A stretch of 64,000 bases of DNA, taken from contig SMNZ01000002.1 of NCBI GenBank assembly GCA_004353515.1, forward strand, positions 372,001 to 436,000, read 5' to 3'. A program made the position numbers and the translations under genes. This document shows, piece after piece, positions 17,585 to 26,651 of the stretch. Origin of the DNA: Alteromonadaceae bacterium M269. GTDB lineage: Bacteria > Pseudomonadota > Gammaproteobacteria > Enterobacterales > Alteromonadaceae. Numbering within the stretch: position 1 is the stretch's first letter; each line of letters begins with the position of its first letter. The notes under the pieces are model-generated. The model was not told the origin of the DNA. It did no database searches and saw only the letters and a list, made by a program, of their open reading frames with translations.

Positions 17585-20500
17585 CTAACTTGTTCTATTG
17601 ATGACGTACTTTTGACCGAAAAACTCTTTATCAGGCTGGGTGGTGTTTGAGATGCCAAGGTGATTTTGAAGGCGCTCATCAAATACTCGCTCAGTCAAAT
17701 AAGCCAATACAAAATCTTTTGTTGAGAGGGGCTTGTGTACTCTTCGGTTTCTTGTTCCAAATGGTGATATTAATGCTTCTGGACTTGGCGGCGATTTGTA
17801 TGCTACATAATAGGAGTTGCATGGCTCATAGATATATAGTGATTCACGCATTGAATCTGTGGGTACTACTTTATCTGATAAACTACCTTCAACAGTACTG
17901 TACTTTAAGAAGATAGTACTAGGTTGGTAAACTGCTAAACATGCATTCATTGCTCTATGAGCCACAAAAACTAAGCTAGTAAATATAGGTAGTTTCTCTT
18001 GATTAAGATTTATCCGAACTGGCATCCTAATTATCTTTTCTGCAATCGGGATTGATGCAGGTTTACTTCTTAGATCAATATTTTCTATAAGTAGAGTAGA
18101 TTGGGAGCCAAAAATAAAATTGCCCACTTTTGAAGCTTTAAAATCTGGCTTGTCAATTATTTTATGTGGTTCATTGAAATAGTAGATAACAAAATCAAAC
18201 CTATCGGCTAAGAGTTTGCAGGCTTCTGATAAGCTGCAAACCAATACTTGCCTTAACATATTGAAACTTGCCGATTCACTGATATTCTTTACGGCTTTTA
18301 AAAAGTGCGTTGAATCAGTAATTACAAGGACTCTTTTGTTGGATAGCTCCGTTTTCCTTAACAATAACTCGCGATTGTGCTTGTTAAACGACGATGTATC
18401 GAATTGATGTTCATTCAACCTGATCAATCGACTTATTTGTTTAAAGCTTTGTTTCCAAGTCTCTAATGCGTCATGGAAAAATGTTGCTTGTTGAGTTTCC
18501 TCATCCAGTGTATGCAATAACTTAGATAAGACAGCATTAGCATAGTTGACCGTTCCATATAGATAATAGAATAAGAGTGAGTTTCCGTTTTGATATGAAT
18601 TAAATAACTTCTCTTTTTGGCCTGCGATAAGAGAAGCTCCTTGCTTACGGCTATCAATCGGTGTTTCCAAAAACTCTTCAAAATTGATTAATTCTTGTTC
18701 TAATACATTAGGATCGAATTTTTCTCGATGGAGGCTTACTGTGCTATCGCCACTCTTATGTTGATACGCTTTATTCTTGATGTTTTCGACAGCGAGTTGC
18801 TTTTCATTTGAACTTGTTGTGATGAGGATATCGTCTAATTGTAGAGGATGTGTACCATTTACCTTGGCACCATCACTGCAATTGTAAAAGGTGCATTCTT
18901 TCGCTTTCTTTAAGATGATATGTTCTAAGATCTCTTTAGAAATCTTAAATTCATGTTTAGTATAAACTAGCGGCCTGAAGTTTCCTGGGACCTGTATTGA
19001 GGTGTTGTTTGCTTCAGCATAATCATAAAACTCAGAACCATCATCGTTATAGTATGAAGACGACTTCGAATGGTGGTGTTTATTATCAATAAAGCCAAGA
19101 TCAATACCGATAAAGTAGAGGCTTTTAAATCCAAGTACTGAAAAAAGGTTAGTCGCAAAGTTCGCTACTGTTGGAAAAGCGTCCTCTAGCACCTCGAAGT
19201 GACTGCGGCCTAAAATTTCCAAGCTTGATATTGTTGATGATTCACCTTCCTTAAACGAGATATAAACATCTTTGTAAAGCGATACAGTGTCTGGGTGCAC
19301 GCCGTTACATGAAATAAGACTAACTTGCTTTAAGTACTCTTTATCGCCAATTAAGGATGCCCAATCATAAGTCGTACGGTTTTGTTCAATCTCAGCATGG
19401 AAGTCAGGTGTGATGTTGTTGCTGTGAAGAACTTTTAGAGATGTTCCACAAGAAACCACAATAACCTTATCTCGATACTCTTTTATATATTCTATTGAGT
19501 GATCTAATGATGGGCCATTACCGACTAGGAATATGGGTGTTTCCTGATTGTCATATGTTAATTTCTTATTTGGCTTACTTGTCAGAAGAGGGAAGTCTTG
19601 CTTTAACCCTTCTAGGGTTTGTGAGATACCGTAATAAGCGTGGTCGAAGTTTTCGCCCATCGCTATAACAACCTTAAGTTGCTCCCTCAGTTGGGCAATT
19701 GCAGTGTTTAGCGCTGCATTATAGTAACTTTGATAAAAATAGGTGTTGTTCAAAATATAGGGACCAATAACATGGAATTGGCTTAAAAGATCCCTAAACA
19801 GGTTAGTGCCGTCGTCTCCGATATTGAGGTAAATACGATGTTCGGATTTATCAATATCAGAGAGTATAGATGCCCAATCAACAGCAAATAGGGATGCATA
19901 GAAGAAGTCCCTGTTGGGTTCACAAATAAAGAGGTTCTCAATATTATGCTCTTTTACCAGATCCTCCAGCTGATAGCCGACTCCAAGACCGAAAATAATT
20001 ATTGATTGGATATCCTCTGGAAGAAGTCCGCTTTCTTCTCTAACACGCTCGATAAGATCTTCTGTCGCTTTAACAAACTGGTTATGTTCGTAATGAGCAA
20101 GTTTTTTGCCTTTATATCCAAGTACTAAACCATCTTTTAATGGATGTTTTCTGAAACTTTCATAGTTGAGCTTACATTCGTCTATTGTGTCAGTTGAATA
20201 CCACCCCGCAAGTTTATCTTTTTCAAGGATGTTGACTTCACCGTTATTAGATAAAATTGGAAGCCAATCTGACGGTTCATAAGATTCGAACTGCTCAGCT
20301 ATATCTGGAAAGTACTTTTTGAATGCCACTATATTTTTCTGATATCGAGGCAAGCTTGTCGAACACAACTGATAGTTACTTAAATCTATTTGAGGGAGCC
20401 AAGGAGGACAGTACTTATTAACGCTTTGAGTAGCATTAAAGTGTAAGCCTTCAGAAACTAGTTTGTCCCATGGAGTACTTAATAGCTGGTCATAAACGGA

Positions 20501-21232
20501 GTCATAGACTAAATGATGATAGTGTTTGTAAACATGAAAACCTTCAATTTGGAAATGTTCAGTGAGTTGCTGAATGTCGGAAAGCAGATCTCTTCCATCC
20601 TGACCAACTTGAATGAATAAATTTGTTCCTTTCCGTTTTGCTGTTTCTAAGATATTTTTCCAGCTCACAACGGAAACTGAATTAGATAAGTACTGAGGTT
20701 CGGCTTCATAGATGATCAGGTGTTTTATATCCGAGCGCTCGATTAGCTGTTCTATATGAACTCCAAGCCCACAACCTAATACGACTAAACACTCAATTGT
20801 ATCTTTAATTGATGGCGCATTGATAAGCTGCTTGAGTGCTGTACTTGCATTTTGTAATGCTTCATCAATGAACAGAGTTGCGTCACTTTCTCTTTCTTTG
20901 TTTGCGGCTACATCAATGTTTTTAATTGGTACATACATCGGGTATTTATAAAAATGGTCTACCTGTTTAATGATCTCCTCCACAGGGTGGAAGCCATAAA
21001 ATGCCTTACCAATACTGAAGTCAACCAGGTTAAATTCACCGTATTTATTATTAAAAACAGCAATGCTTTTTCTTTCAATAGCATTTAGTGTATTGAGGAT
21101 AGCGGGAATATGTCGTTGAAATGAATTAACATTTTCTTTATGTGTTTTAGTTATGTGCTCGGCTAATTCCTCGTCTAGCCGAGCCTGTATCTGCTCATTC
21201 TCGTCTAAGTGTAAGTGTATGTTTTTTAACAT
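17585..21232 (-). CDS. Giant Maf/DUF115 motility accessory glycosyltransferase
   Basis: This 1215-aa protein belongs to the motility-associated factor (Maf, DUF115/MptE-like) family, which transfers nonulosonic or related sugars to flagellin. Typical members are about 600-700 aa. The DUF115 core lies around residues 560-800 and is marked by FLVGNGPSLDHSIEYIK, VSCGTSLKVL, TPDFHAEIEQNR and YFIGIDLGF. In front of it are two related Rossmann-like segments: VLGCGLGVHIEQLI with IYEAEPQYL, and IFGLGVGYQLEDLV with ICEPNRDFF. They suggest an internal duplication. The C-terminal 400 residues have no recognised domain. The nearby flagellin gene at 24896 is the obvious target protein. Confidence 0.8.
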   Translation of the reverse strand: MLKNIHLHLDENEQIQARLDEELAEHITKTHKENVNSFQRHIPAILNTLNAIERKSIAVFNNKYGEFNLVDFSIGKAFYGFHPVEEIIKQVDHFYKYPMYVPIKNIDVAANKERESDATLFIDEALQNASTALKQLINAPSIKDTIECLVVLGCGLGVHIEQLIERSDIKHLIIYEAEPQYLSNSVSVVSWKNILETAKRKGTNLFIQVGQDGRDLLSDIQQLTEHFQIEGFHVYKHYHHLVYDSVYDQLLSTPWDKLVSEGLHFNATQSVNKYCPPWLPQIDLSNYQLCSTSLPRYQKNIVAFKKYFPDIAEQFESYEPSDWLPILSNNGEVNILEKDKLAGWYSTDTIDECKLNYESFRKHPLKDGLVLGYKGKKLAHYEHNQFVKATEDLIERVREESGLLPEDIQSIIIFGLGVGYQLEDLVKEHNIENLFICEPNRDFFYASLFAVDWASILSDIDKSEHRIYLNIGDDGTNLFRDLLSQFHVIGPYILNNTYFYQSYYNAALNTAIAQLREQLKVVIAMGENFDHAYYGISQTLEGLKQDFPLLTSKPNKKLTYDNQETPIFLVGNGPSLDHSIEYIKEYRDKVIVVSCGTSLKVLHSNNITPDFHAEIEQNRTTYDWASLIGDKEYLKQVSLISCNGVHPDTVSLYKDVYISFKEGESSTISSLEILGRSHFEVLEDAFPTVANFATNLFSVLGFKSLYFIGIDLGFIDNKHHHSKSSSYYNDDGSEFYDYAEANNTSIQVPGNFRPLVYTKHEFKISKEILEHIILKKAKECTFYNCSDGAKVNGTHPLQLDDILITTSSNEKQLAVENIKNKAYQHKSGDSTVSLHREKFDPNVLEQELINFEEFLETPIDSRKQGASLIAGQKEKLFNSYQNGNSLLFYYLYGTVNYANAVLSKLLHTLDEETQQATFFHDALETWKQSFKQISRLIRLNEHQFDTSSFNKHNRELLLRKTELSNKRVLVITDSTHFLKAVKNISESASFNMLRQVLVCSLSEACKLLADRFDFVIYYFNEPHKIIDKPDFKASKVGNFIFGSQSTLLIENIDLRSKPASIPIAEKIIRMPVRINLNQEKLPIFTSLVFVAHRAMNACLAVYQPSTIFLKYSTVEGSLSDKVVPTDSMRESLYIYEPCNSYYVAYKSPPSPEALISPFGTRNRRVHKPLSTKDFVLAYLTERVFDERLQNHLGISNTTQPDKEFFGQKYVINRTS

Positions 21233-21365
21233 TGCTTCTTCGAAATCTAGTGTTGTTATTTGCTAAGCTGCACATCTTTTATTTAGCAGTCGAGCCGGCA
21301 CCATATATGTATTTTAAGCACTTAATTTCAGGGAAACGAGTACTTGTTGAGCTTTAAAGTGAAAA

Positions 21366-22181
21366 TTATGGTTTGATGATTATTCCTTGGCCTGTTGGCA
21401 AAGCGAGGATAGTTACGTCTTTTTCTTTTGCAAATATGTCAAATGCGACTTTTTGCTCTTCGTATTGTACTAGGCCATAGTCGTCTAAAAGAATGACTCC
21501 ACCTGATATTATTTTATCCCAAAAAAAGTTAGCTGCTGCTATTTCAGGCGCAGCGCAGTTCATATCTAGTGATAAATAGCAAACTTTATTAATCTCAACA
21601 TTCTCAAGCGTTTTGGGGATCATGCCTTTGATCAATTTGACATTTTTATAGGTGGAAAAATGATTGTTCACTTGGTCGAATTGGTCAGCATAAAATTTGT
21701 TTAAGTAGTTAATCTTACCTATTTGCTGCTTTTCATTCTTGTTTAATTGTTCGTTATCCAGCCCTTCCCAACTATCAAAAAGGTAGAAATGCCTCTCTGG
21801 CATAGGCCAGTTAATATAATTCAATATAGCTGTTGTATAGAAACCTCGCCATACGCCGCACTCTACAAAGTCACCTTCTAGCTTTTCTGCAACAGAAGCG
21901 CACCATAATGCAACGTGTGTCGTCCAATATTTTTTATTTGGTGACTCTGAAACTGTTTCACTTGCTTTTTTATAGGAACGAACATATTTGTCATCTAATA
22001 AAAAGTCGTGATTGTGGATTTTTTGAGGATCAATTGACAAGCCATCATAATCGTAATTAGACGTGTATATATTCTTATTCGTATAGGATGTGGCTTGTTC
22101 TGTTGTTTCTTGTTTTTCTACACTAACTCGTTCGATTCTGTACCCTAAATGCCTAATAAGGCTATTTAAAAAGTGAGGCAT
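21366..22181 (-). CDS. TylF/MycF-family O-methyltransferase
   Basis: This 271-aa protein resembles macrocin O-methyltransferase (TylF) and MycF. Motif I is FVECGVWRGFYTTAIL, followed by YLFDSWEGL, then YLSLDMNCAAPEIAA. The metal-binding pair lies in GGVILLDDYG. Family members methylate sugar hydroxyls using SAM and Mg2+, and relatives are frequent in lipopolysaccharide and flagellin-glycosylation loci. AGGAG lies about nine bases before the ATG. The gene is divergent from the HldE-like gene and probably precedes the Maf gene in the same direction, separated by 133 bases. Confidence 0.82.
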   Translation of the reverse strand: MPHFLNSLIRHLGYRIERVSVEKQETTEQATSYTNKNIYTSNYDYDGLSIDPQKIHNHDFLLDDKYVRSYKKASETVSESPNKKYWTTHVALWCASVAEKLEGDFVECGVWRGFYTTAILNYINWPMPERHFYLFDSWEGLDNEQLNKNEKQQIGKINYLNKFYADQFDQVNNHFSTYKNVKLIKGMIPKTLENVEINKVCYLSLDMNCAAPEIAAANFFWDKIISGGVILLDDYGLVQYEEQKVAFDIFAKEKDVTILALPTGQGIIIKP

Positions 22182-22487
22182 TATTTATGCTCCTATGCAT
22201 ATCTTTAGTGGTGGAGTTATGATTAATGTTCATTTTTGTTACAAGCCGAAATATATCGAATATCTAGCCACTTCTTATCGGTAATATTGTATTTTTCCTG
22301 AGAAATTACTTTTATATCGAGCTTCTCAGAGAATTACTGCACAGAATATTGAAGGGCTTACGTTAAGTAAATCACCTATATGCCGATACAAATAAATAGG
22401 CGATGTATGCAATGTTTTGTAGTATCACTGTTTTTACTGATTTATCTGTGGTTACGCAGAATAAGAACTCAAGAGTAGTGTAATAAA
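22182..22487. other. 306-base divergent intergenic region
   Basis: This AT-rich gap separates the minus-strand TylF-like gene from the plus-strand HldE-like gene, so it should carry promoters for both. On the plus strand a sigma-28-like site is visible at 22363-22389. On the minus strand only a lone CCGATAA-type element (22275-22282) is visible, without a convincing partner box. No small coding frame with a ribosome site was recognised. Confidence 0.6.
22363..22389 (+). promoter_or_regulatory. Candidate sigma-28 (FliA) promoter upstream of the HldE-like gene
   Basis: The sequence reads TTAAGTAA, then 11 bases, then GCCGATAC. The sigma-28 consensus is TAAAGTTT-N11-GCCGATAA, so the -10 element matches 7 of 8 positions and the -35 element 5 of 8 at exact spacing. 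Transcription would start about 90 bases before the TTG of the downstream gene. This is a by-eye match only. Confidence 0.5.
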
Positions 22488-23966
22488 TTGTCCACATTAA
22501 TTACGTTTGAACAATTATTAAATAAGCGAGCAGAACTGGATAAAGTTGTGCTGGTAACCGGTAATTTTAATATTCTCCACCCAGGGCATATTAGGCTGTT
22601 ACGGTTTGCGAAAGAGTGTGGTCAAACATTAATTGTCGGTGTTAATGAGAATAATAGTGAAAGCACATCAGAGCATTTAGATGCGAAGCACCGGCTTGAA
22701 GTCGTCGCATCTTTGGAGTACGTAGATTTCGGTTTTATCAACACTAAGAGTAGTGTTGAGTTGATAGATGCGCTGAAACCTTGGGCTGTAGTGAAAGGTA
22801 AAGAGTATGAAAACCTCAATAATGCAGAAGAAGCGGCATTAAAAGCCTATGGTGGACGGCTAATTTTTAGTTCCGGTGATAGTGGCGCGAGTTCGCAGTC
22901 TTATCTCAAGACGCGCGCAGTTAAGGATGTTCATGTATCAAATCTAAATGGTTATCTGGAACGACAAAATATTGACCTTGATAGAGTTAATGAGGTTATA
23001 GACCGATTTTCGAAGAAAAGGGTGCTGGTCATTGGTGACACTATAGTCGACCAATATATGCAGTGTAATGCGGTTGGTATGTCCCAAGAAGACCCTACAA
23101 TAGTTGTAACACCCGATGAGTCTAAGTTCTTCTTAGGTGGAGCTGGGATCGTTGCAGGTCATGCGAAGTCATTGGGCGCTTCTGAGGTTAGTTACTTTAG
23201 CGTATTAGGTCATGACAAACAGGCTGACTTTGCTGAAACAAAGTTATTGGAGTACGGGATATCACCTCATGTTTTCTTTGATGAGACTCGCCCCACGAAT
23301 TTGAAAACACGATACCGTGTTGGTAGTAAAACACTTTTGCGTGTAAACGAAGTTAGGTCTCATGATATTTCGAAAGAGATCCAAGCAAGGATTTTAAGTG
23401 ACCTCGAAGCAAAAATAGCCAATGCGGATTTGTTGTTATTCTCTGATTTTAACTACGGCATGTTGCCACAAGAGCTTGTTGATGAAATCACTACATTAGG
23501 TGTTAAGCACGGTGTTGTTATGGCTGCAGATAGCCAAACATCTTCTCAAGTTGGGGATATTGCAAGATTTAAAGGAATGGATTTTGCTTCACCTACTGAG
23601 AGGGAGGTGAGAGTAGCACTTAAAAATGACAAGGATGGCTTAGTTGTTCTTGGACAGAAGTTGACAGAAATTTCGAGATGTAAAAACTTGTTGATAACCT
23701 TGGCTGAAGAGGGGATTTTTATACATAAGCCTAGCGGTACTAGCTGGGAAAATGATCGAATAAAAGCCTTAGCAGCAAACCCCATTGACCCAGCAGGCGC
23801 TGGCGATTGCCTGTTTACCGCTACTACACTGGCAATGACCTCCGGGGCATCTATATGGGAAGCATCCTTTATTGGTTCGGTTGCAGCGGCTTGTCAGGTA
23901 GCCAATGTGGGAAATTTGCCTATAGATTCAAATCGATTCAGGCAAGCAGTTAATCAGTTTCGATAA
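22488..23966 (+). CDS. HldE-like bifunctional enzyme with reversed domain order (nucleotidyltransferase then PfkB kinase)
   Basis: This 492-aa protein has two domains. Residues 1 to about 150 are a cytidylyltransferase-fold nucleotidyltransferase with VTGNFNILHPGH, where HPGH is the HxGH motif at 31-34. Residues from about 178 to the end are a PfkB/ribokinase-family sugar kinase: VLVIGDTIVDQY at the start, FFLGGAGIVAGHAKSLGA, and the catalytic DPAGAGD (GAGD 437-440). E. coli HldE has the same two activities in the opposite order. The likely product is an ADP- or other NDP-activated heptose or related sugar. The start is TTG. A sigma-28-like promoter lies upstream and no gene is coupled to it. 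Confidence 0.75.
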   Translation: MSTLITFEQLLNKRAELDKVVLVTGNFNILHPGHIRLLRFAKECGQTLIVGVNENNSESTSEHLDAKHRLEVVASLEYVDFGFINTKSSVELIDALKPWAVVKGKEYENLNNAEEAALKAYGGRLIFSSGDSGASSQSYLKTRAVKDVHVSNLNGYLERQNIDLDRVNEVIDRFSKKRVLVIGDTIVDQYMQCNAVGMSQEDPTIVVTPDESKFFLGGAGIVAGHAKSLGASEVSYFSVLGHDKQADFAETKLLEYGISPHVFFDETRPTNLKTRYRVGSKTLLRVNEVRSHDISKEIQARILSDLEAKIANADLLLFSDFNYGMLPQELVDEITTLGVKHGVVMAADSQTSSQVGDIARFKGMDFASPTEREVRVALKNDKDGLVVLGQKLTEISRCKNLLITLAEEGIFIHKPSGTSWENDRIKALAANPIDPAGAGDCLFTATTLAMTSGASIWEASFIGSVAAACQVANVGNLPIDSNRFRQAVNQFR

Positions 23967-23998
23967 AGAAGTGGCTTCACCATTTAATGCAAGAAAGC

Positions 23999-24706
23999 TT
24001 ATGGAATAAATGCTAGAAACTCCTCTTGAGCTAATTTGTAGCTTTTAGGGGTTCCTATATCACGATGATATATTTCATTGACCCATGAGTACATCTTGCC
24101 TTCAAGGTAAGGAATAACTTCTAAGCTTATGTCGCTTGCATTGTTTTTCTTAATCCAGTCGATAATAGCTGGTGTCAGTATATAGACGGCTGCATTTGCT
24201 AAATCACCCGGTGGCTCCTCAACTTTTTCATGCATTTTAAGGACGATATTATTTATGTCCCGTTCTACAATGCCGCATTCTTTGGGATACTGCGTTCTGA
24301 ATAACATCATTGTAGCTTGGCTTGTGGGTGGCCTTTTTTTGTGAGCTTGAATAAAAGTGTTTAAGTCAAATTTTGAAAGGTTATCCGCATGTATGACGAG
24401 GGTATCCTTATTCGTTAATAACGAGGCATTTTCTCGCAGAGTTCCAGCAGTACCTAAAAGATCCTTTTCTCTCCAAATCACCAATTTTGTGCATGTTTTC
24501 CATTTAGCTTCTAGGTGAGAAACGACAACCTCTTCTAGGTAACATACATTGATAAATATGCGGTCAATATTATTATTTTCGGTTAACATTTCTAACCAAT
24601 AATCTAGTAGAGGTTTACCACAGATTGGTACCATACATTTAGGTATGTCATTGGTTAATGGACGAAGCCTCGTCCCCATTCCAGCAGCAAGCAATACAGC
24701 GTTCAT
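23999..24706 (-). CDS. Sugar-1-phosphate nucleotidyltransferase
   Basis: This 235-aa NTP_transferase-fold enzyme has the signature LLAAGMGTRLRPLT at the N-terminus, then KCMVPICGKPLLDYW. The metal-binding aspartate lies in VIHADNLS, and a late NAAVYIL segment is present. Such proteins activate a sugar 1-phosphate (mannose, glucosamine or heptose type) with GTP, CTP or dTTP. The length and opening resemble HddC- and PtmE-like enzymes. I prefer the ATG at 24706 over an upstream TTG at 24709. It converges with the HldE-like gene, with 32 bases between the stops, and diverges from flagellin. Substrate uncertain. Confidence 0.78.
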   Translation of the reverse strand: MNAVLLAAGMGTRLRPLTNDIPKCMVPICGKPLLDYWLEMLTENNNIDRIFINVCYLEEVVVSHLEAKWKTCTKLVIWREKDLLGTAGTLRENASLLTNKDTLVIHADNLSKFDLNTFIQAHKKRPPTSQATMMLFRTQYPKECGIVERDINNIVLKMHEKVEEPPGDLANAAVYILTPAIIDWIKKNNASDISLEVIPYLEGKMYSWVNEIYHRDIGTPKSYKLAQEEFLAFIP

Positions 24707-24895
24707 CAAATGGCTATCCTGTACCTTTGTCTTAATCTAATTATTTTGCTTAAGCTCTTATCTTAAAAGCTATTTTTGCATTCTACGCATATAGGTATAG
24801 AAATACATCCCTAGTTATAACTAGCTAATGTGCCAGTTGGTTACCATTTGAGCGGTTCTCTGCTATTATTTATGGAGGTATATGAGGGTAGGGCT

Positions 24896-25699
24896 ATGGT
24901 TGATTTCAACACGAATGTCGGTTTTTCACCGCTAGAACAATTACGCGAACGTCAAGAATCTGTTTTTGAACGATTATCATCTGGAAGACGGATAAATGAC
25001 GCGAGTGACGGCGCTGCTGCTCAACAGATCATCGACCGACTGACGTCTAATGTAGAAGGTAATCGTCAATCTATTGCCAATGCTTTTGATGGTGTGTCTT
25101 TGGCACAAGTTGCTGAAGGCGGATTATCTGGTATCAATGACAGCGTCCAGCGTATTCGTGAATTATCCATCCAAGCTGGTAGCGGTATATTAACGGATGC
25201 CGATCGTTCAGCAATTCAAGCTGAGGTTGCCCAGCTTCAAGAAGGGATTGTTGATACCATCAATAGTACAGAGTTTGCTGGCCAATCCCTCTTAAGTTCT
25301 GATTCAGAAATAAATTTCCAGGTTGGTGCAAATCCAGGTCAAACAATTAGCGTCGGAACTCAAGATTTTGAAGCTGCATTAGACGGTATTCTTAATGTTG
25401 ATTTAAGTACTGCTGAAGGCGCACAGAACGCTCTTGCTGAAGCAGATGCTGCTCAAGATCTTGTTGGTGCAGCTCAGTCTGAGCTCGGTGCTACTCAGAA
25501 TCAATTTGAATCAGCAGCACGAAATTTGGCAACGGCTGATGTTAACGCCGCTGCAGCTCGAAGCCGTATTCAAGATACTGATTTTGCTCAAGCAACGGCA
25601 GAGAGTATTGCACTAGGTGTTAGAACTGATGCTGCGATAGCAATTCAAGCACAGGCAAATCAGCAAGAAGGGCAGGTGTTAGCACTGCTTGGACAATAA
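24896..25699 (+). CDS. fliC: Flagellin (short, D0/D1 only)
   Basis: This 267-aa protein has the conserved flagellin ends. The N-terminal D0/D1 has FERLSSGRRINDASDGAAA and the helices up to QSLLSSD near residue 140. The C-terminal part has SRIQDTDFAQATAES and ends in LALLGQ. The middle is short, so the variable D2/D3 domains are absent. I placed the start at the ATG 24896 because GAGG lies eight bases upstream and the protein then begins MVDFNTNVG. An in-frame GTG at 24830 would add 22 unflagellin-like residues. It is the only flagellin in the window and the probable acceptor of the neighbouring glycan. No clear sigma-28 or sigma-54 promoter was found in the 189 bases upstream. Confidence 0.92.
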   Translation: MVDFNTNVGFSPLEQLRERQESVFERLSSGRRINDASDGAAAQQIIDRLTSNVEGNRQSIANAFDGVSLAQVAEGGLSGINDSVQRIRELSIQAGSGILTDADRSAIQAEVAQLQEGIVDTINSTEFAGQSLLSSDSEINFQVGANPGQTISVGTQDFEAALDGILNVDLSTAEGAQNALAEADAAQDLVGAAQSELGATQNQFESAARNLATADVNAAAARSRIQDTDFAQATAESIALGVRTDAAIAIQAQANQQEGQVLALLGQ

Positions 25700-25733
25700 G
25701 CAACATTATAATCAGCCCTTACATTTCAATATT

Positions 25734-25761
25734 ACGCACTTGTTGTTTGATGCAAGTGCGT
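25734..25761 (+). terminator. Hairpin downstream of flagellin
   Basis: ACGCACTTG and CAAGTGCGT form a perfect 9-bp stem around a 10-base loop, 35 bases after the flagellin stop. No clear U-run follows, so it may be a transcript-end stabiliser instead of a classical intrinsic terminator. Confidence 0.6.
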
Positions 25762-25912
25762 TACCACCTCCCTAAGTAAAAACTAAAGCAAAGATCAACA
25801 CGCTCTATTGTATTTCATTTATTTCTAGCATCTTAATAATAACGAAACATGAGTTGATATAGACTAGCGCGCCTTATCGCTATGTTGTTTTGTTTTTCGT
25901 TAATAATTGATC

Positions 25913-26530
25913 ATGTTTGATTTCGCTTTGCTTCTCGCATTTTTACCAACTGTTTTCTTTGTATCTGTTACTCCAGGTTTGTGTATGACACTTGCTATGA
26001 CGTTAGGCATGCGCATCGGTGTTCGAAGGACGTTATGGATGATGTACGGAGAATTAATCGGTGTCGCAATTGTTGCTACCGCGTCAGCTATGGGCGTGGC
26101 GAGTGTTATGAAGAATTACCCAGAAGTGTTTCAAGTGCTGAAGTATTTTGGGGCACTCTACTTGATATATATGGGATGGCAGATGTGGAGTGCTGAAGCT
26201 AAATTAGCGGACGTTGATGGTGTTGAATCGTTAGTGAAACGACGCACACTTGCTACCCAAGGCTTTATTACCGCTATTGCTAACCCAAAAGGTTGGGTTT
26301 TTATGGTGTCACTTCTTCCACCATTCATTAATGTTAATAAGCCTATTGCTATACAAATGGTTGGCTTGATTACAGTGATTACAATCACAGAGTTGTGCTG
26401 CATGTTAGCTTACGCAAGTGGCGGTAAAGGGTTAAGAGTATTTTTAGGACAAGGTGAGAATATCAAATGGATGAATAGAATCGCAGGCCTTTTGATGTTG
26501 GCTATCGCAATCTGGTTGGTGTTGGGCTAG
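25913..26530 (+). CDS. LysE/RhtB-family amino-acid exporter
   Basis: This 205-aa inner-membrane protein has about six hydrophobic segments. Its opening, LLLAFLPTVFFVSVTPGLCM, contains the TPG-type motif of the LysE family. GALYLIYMGWQMW and ITAIANPKGWVFMVSLLPPF are further family landmarks. Members export amino acids or homoserine lactones with proton exchange. I take the ATG at 25913, not the TTG two codons earlier. It is flanked by hairpins and has no evident functional link to the flagellar genes on either side. Confidence 0.88.
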   Translation: MFDFALLLAFLPTVFFVSVTPGLCMTLAMTLGMRIGVRRTLWMMYGELIGVAIVATASAMGVASVMKNYPEVFQVLKYFGALYLIYMGWQMWSAEAKLADVDGVESLVKRRTLATQGFITAIANPKGWVFMVSLLPPFINVNKPIAIQMVGLITVITITELCCMLAYASGGKGLRVFLGQGENIKWMNRIAGLLMLAIAIWLVLG

Positions 26531-26559
26531 AAGATCGCTGATTCATCTATAATTCCCAC

Positions 26560-26595
26560 AAAAATTTCATTAGCATGCACGCTTATGAAATTTTT
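26560..26595. terminator. Hairpin with A- and T-tracts between LysE and trxC genes
   Basis: AAAAATTTCAT and ATGAAATTTTT form an 11-bp inverted repeat around a 14-base loop, 30 bases after the exporter stop. The stem ends in a T-run, fitting an intrinsic terminator, though the stem is AT-rich and therefore weak. Confidence 0.5.
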
Positions 26596-26651
26596 GGCTT
26601 CCTATTCTGTACTAGTCTTTTGTTTAGGTGTTCCATAAGGTATTAATTATT

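Noticed and set aside
22275-22282. CCGATAA-type -10 element on the minus strand as sigma-28 promoter of the TylF-like gene
   Set aside because: The -10 element fits, but the -35 position matches only 3 of 8 bases.
24838-24853. GG...GC pair upstream of flagellin as sigma-54 promoter
   Set aside because: The spacing is eleven bases instead of ten and the flanking boxes do not match.
24830-24895. In-frame N-terminal extension of flagellin starting at GTG 24830
   Set aside because: The added residues do not resemble flagellin, and a ribosome site fits the ATG at 24896.
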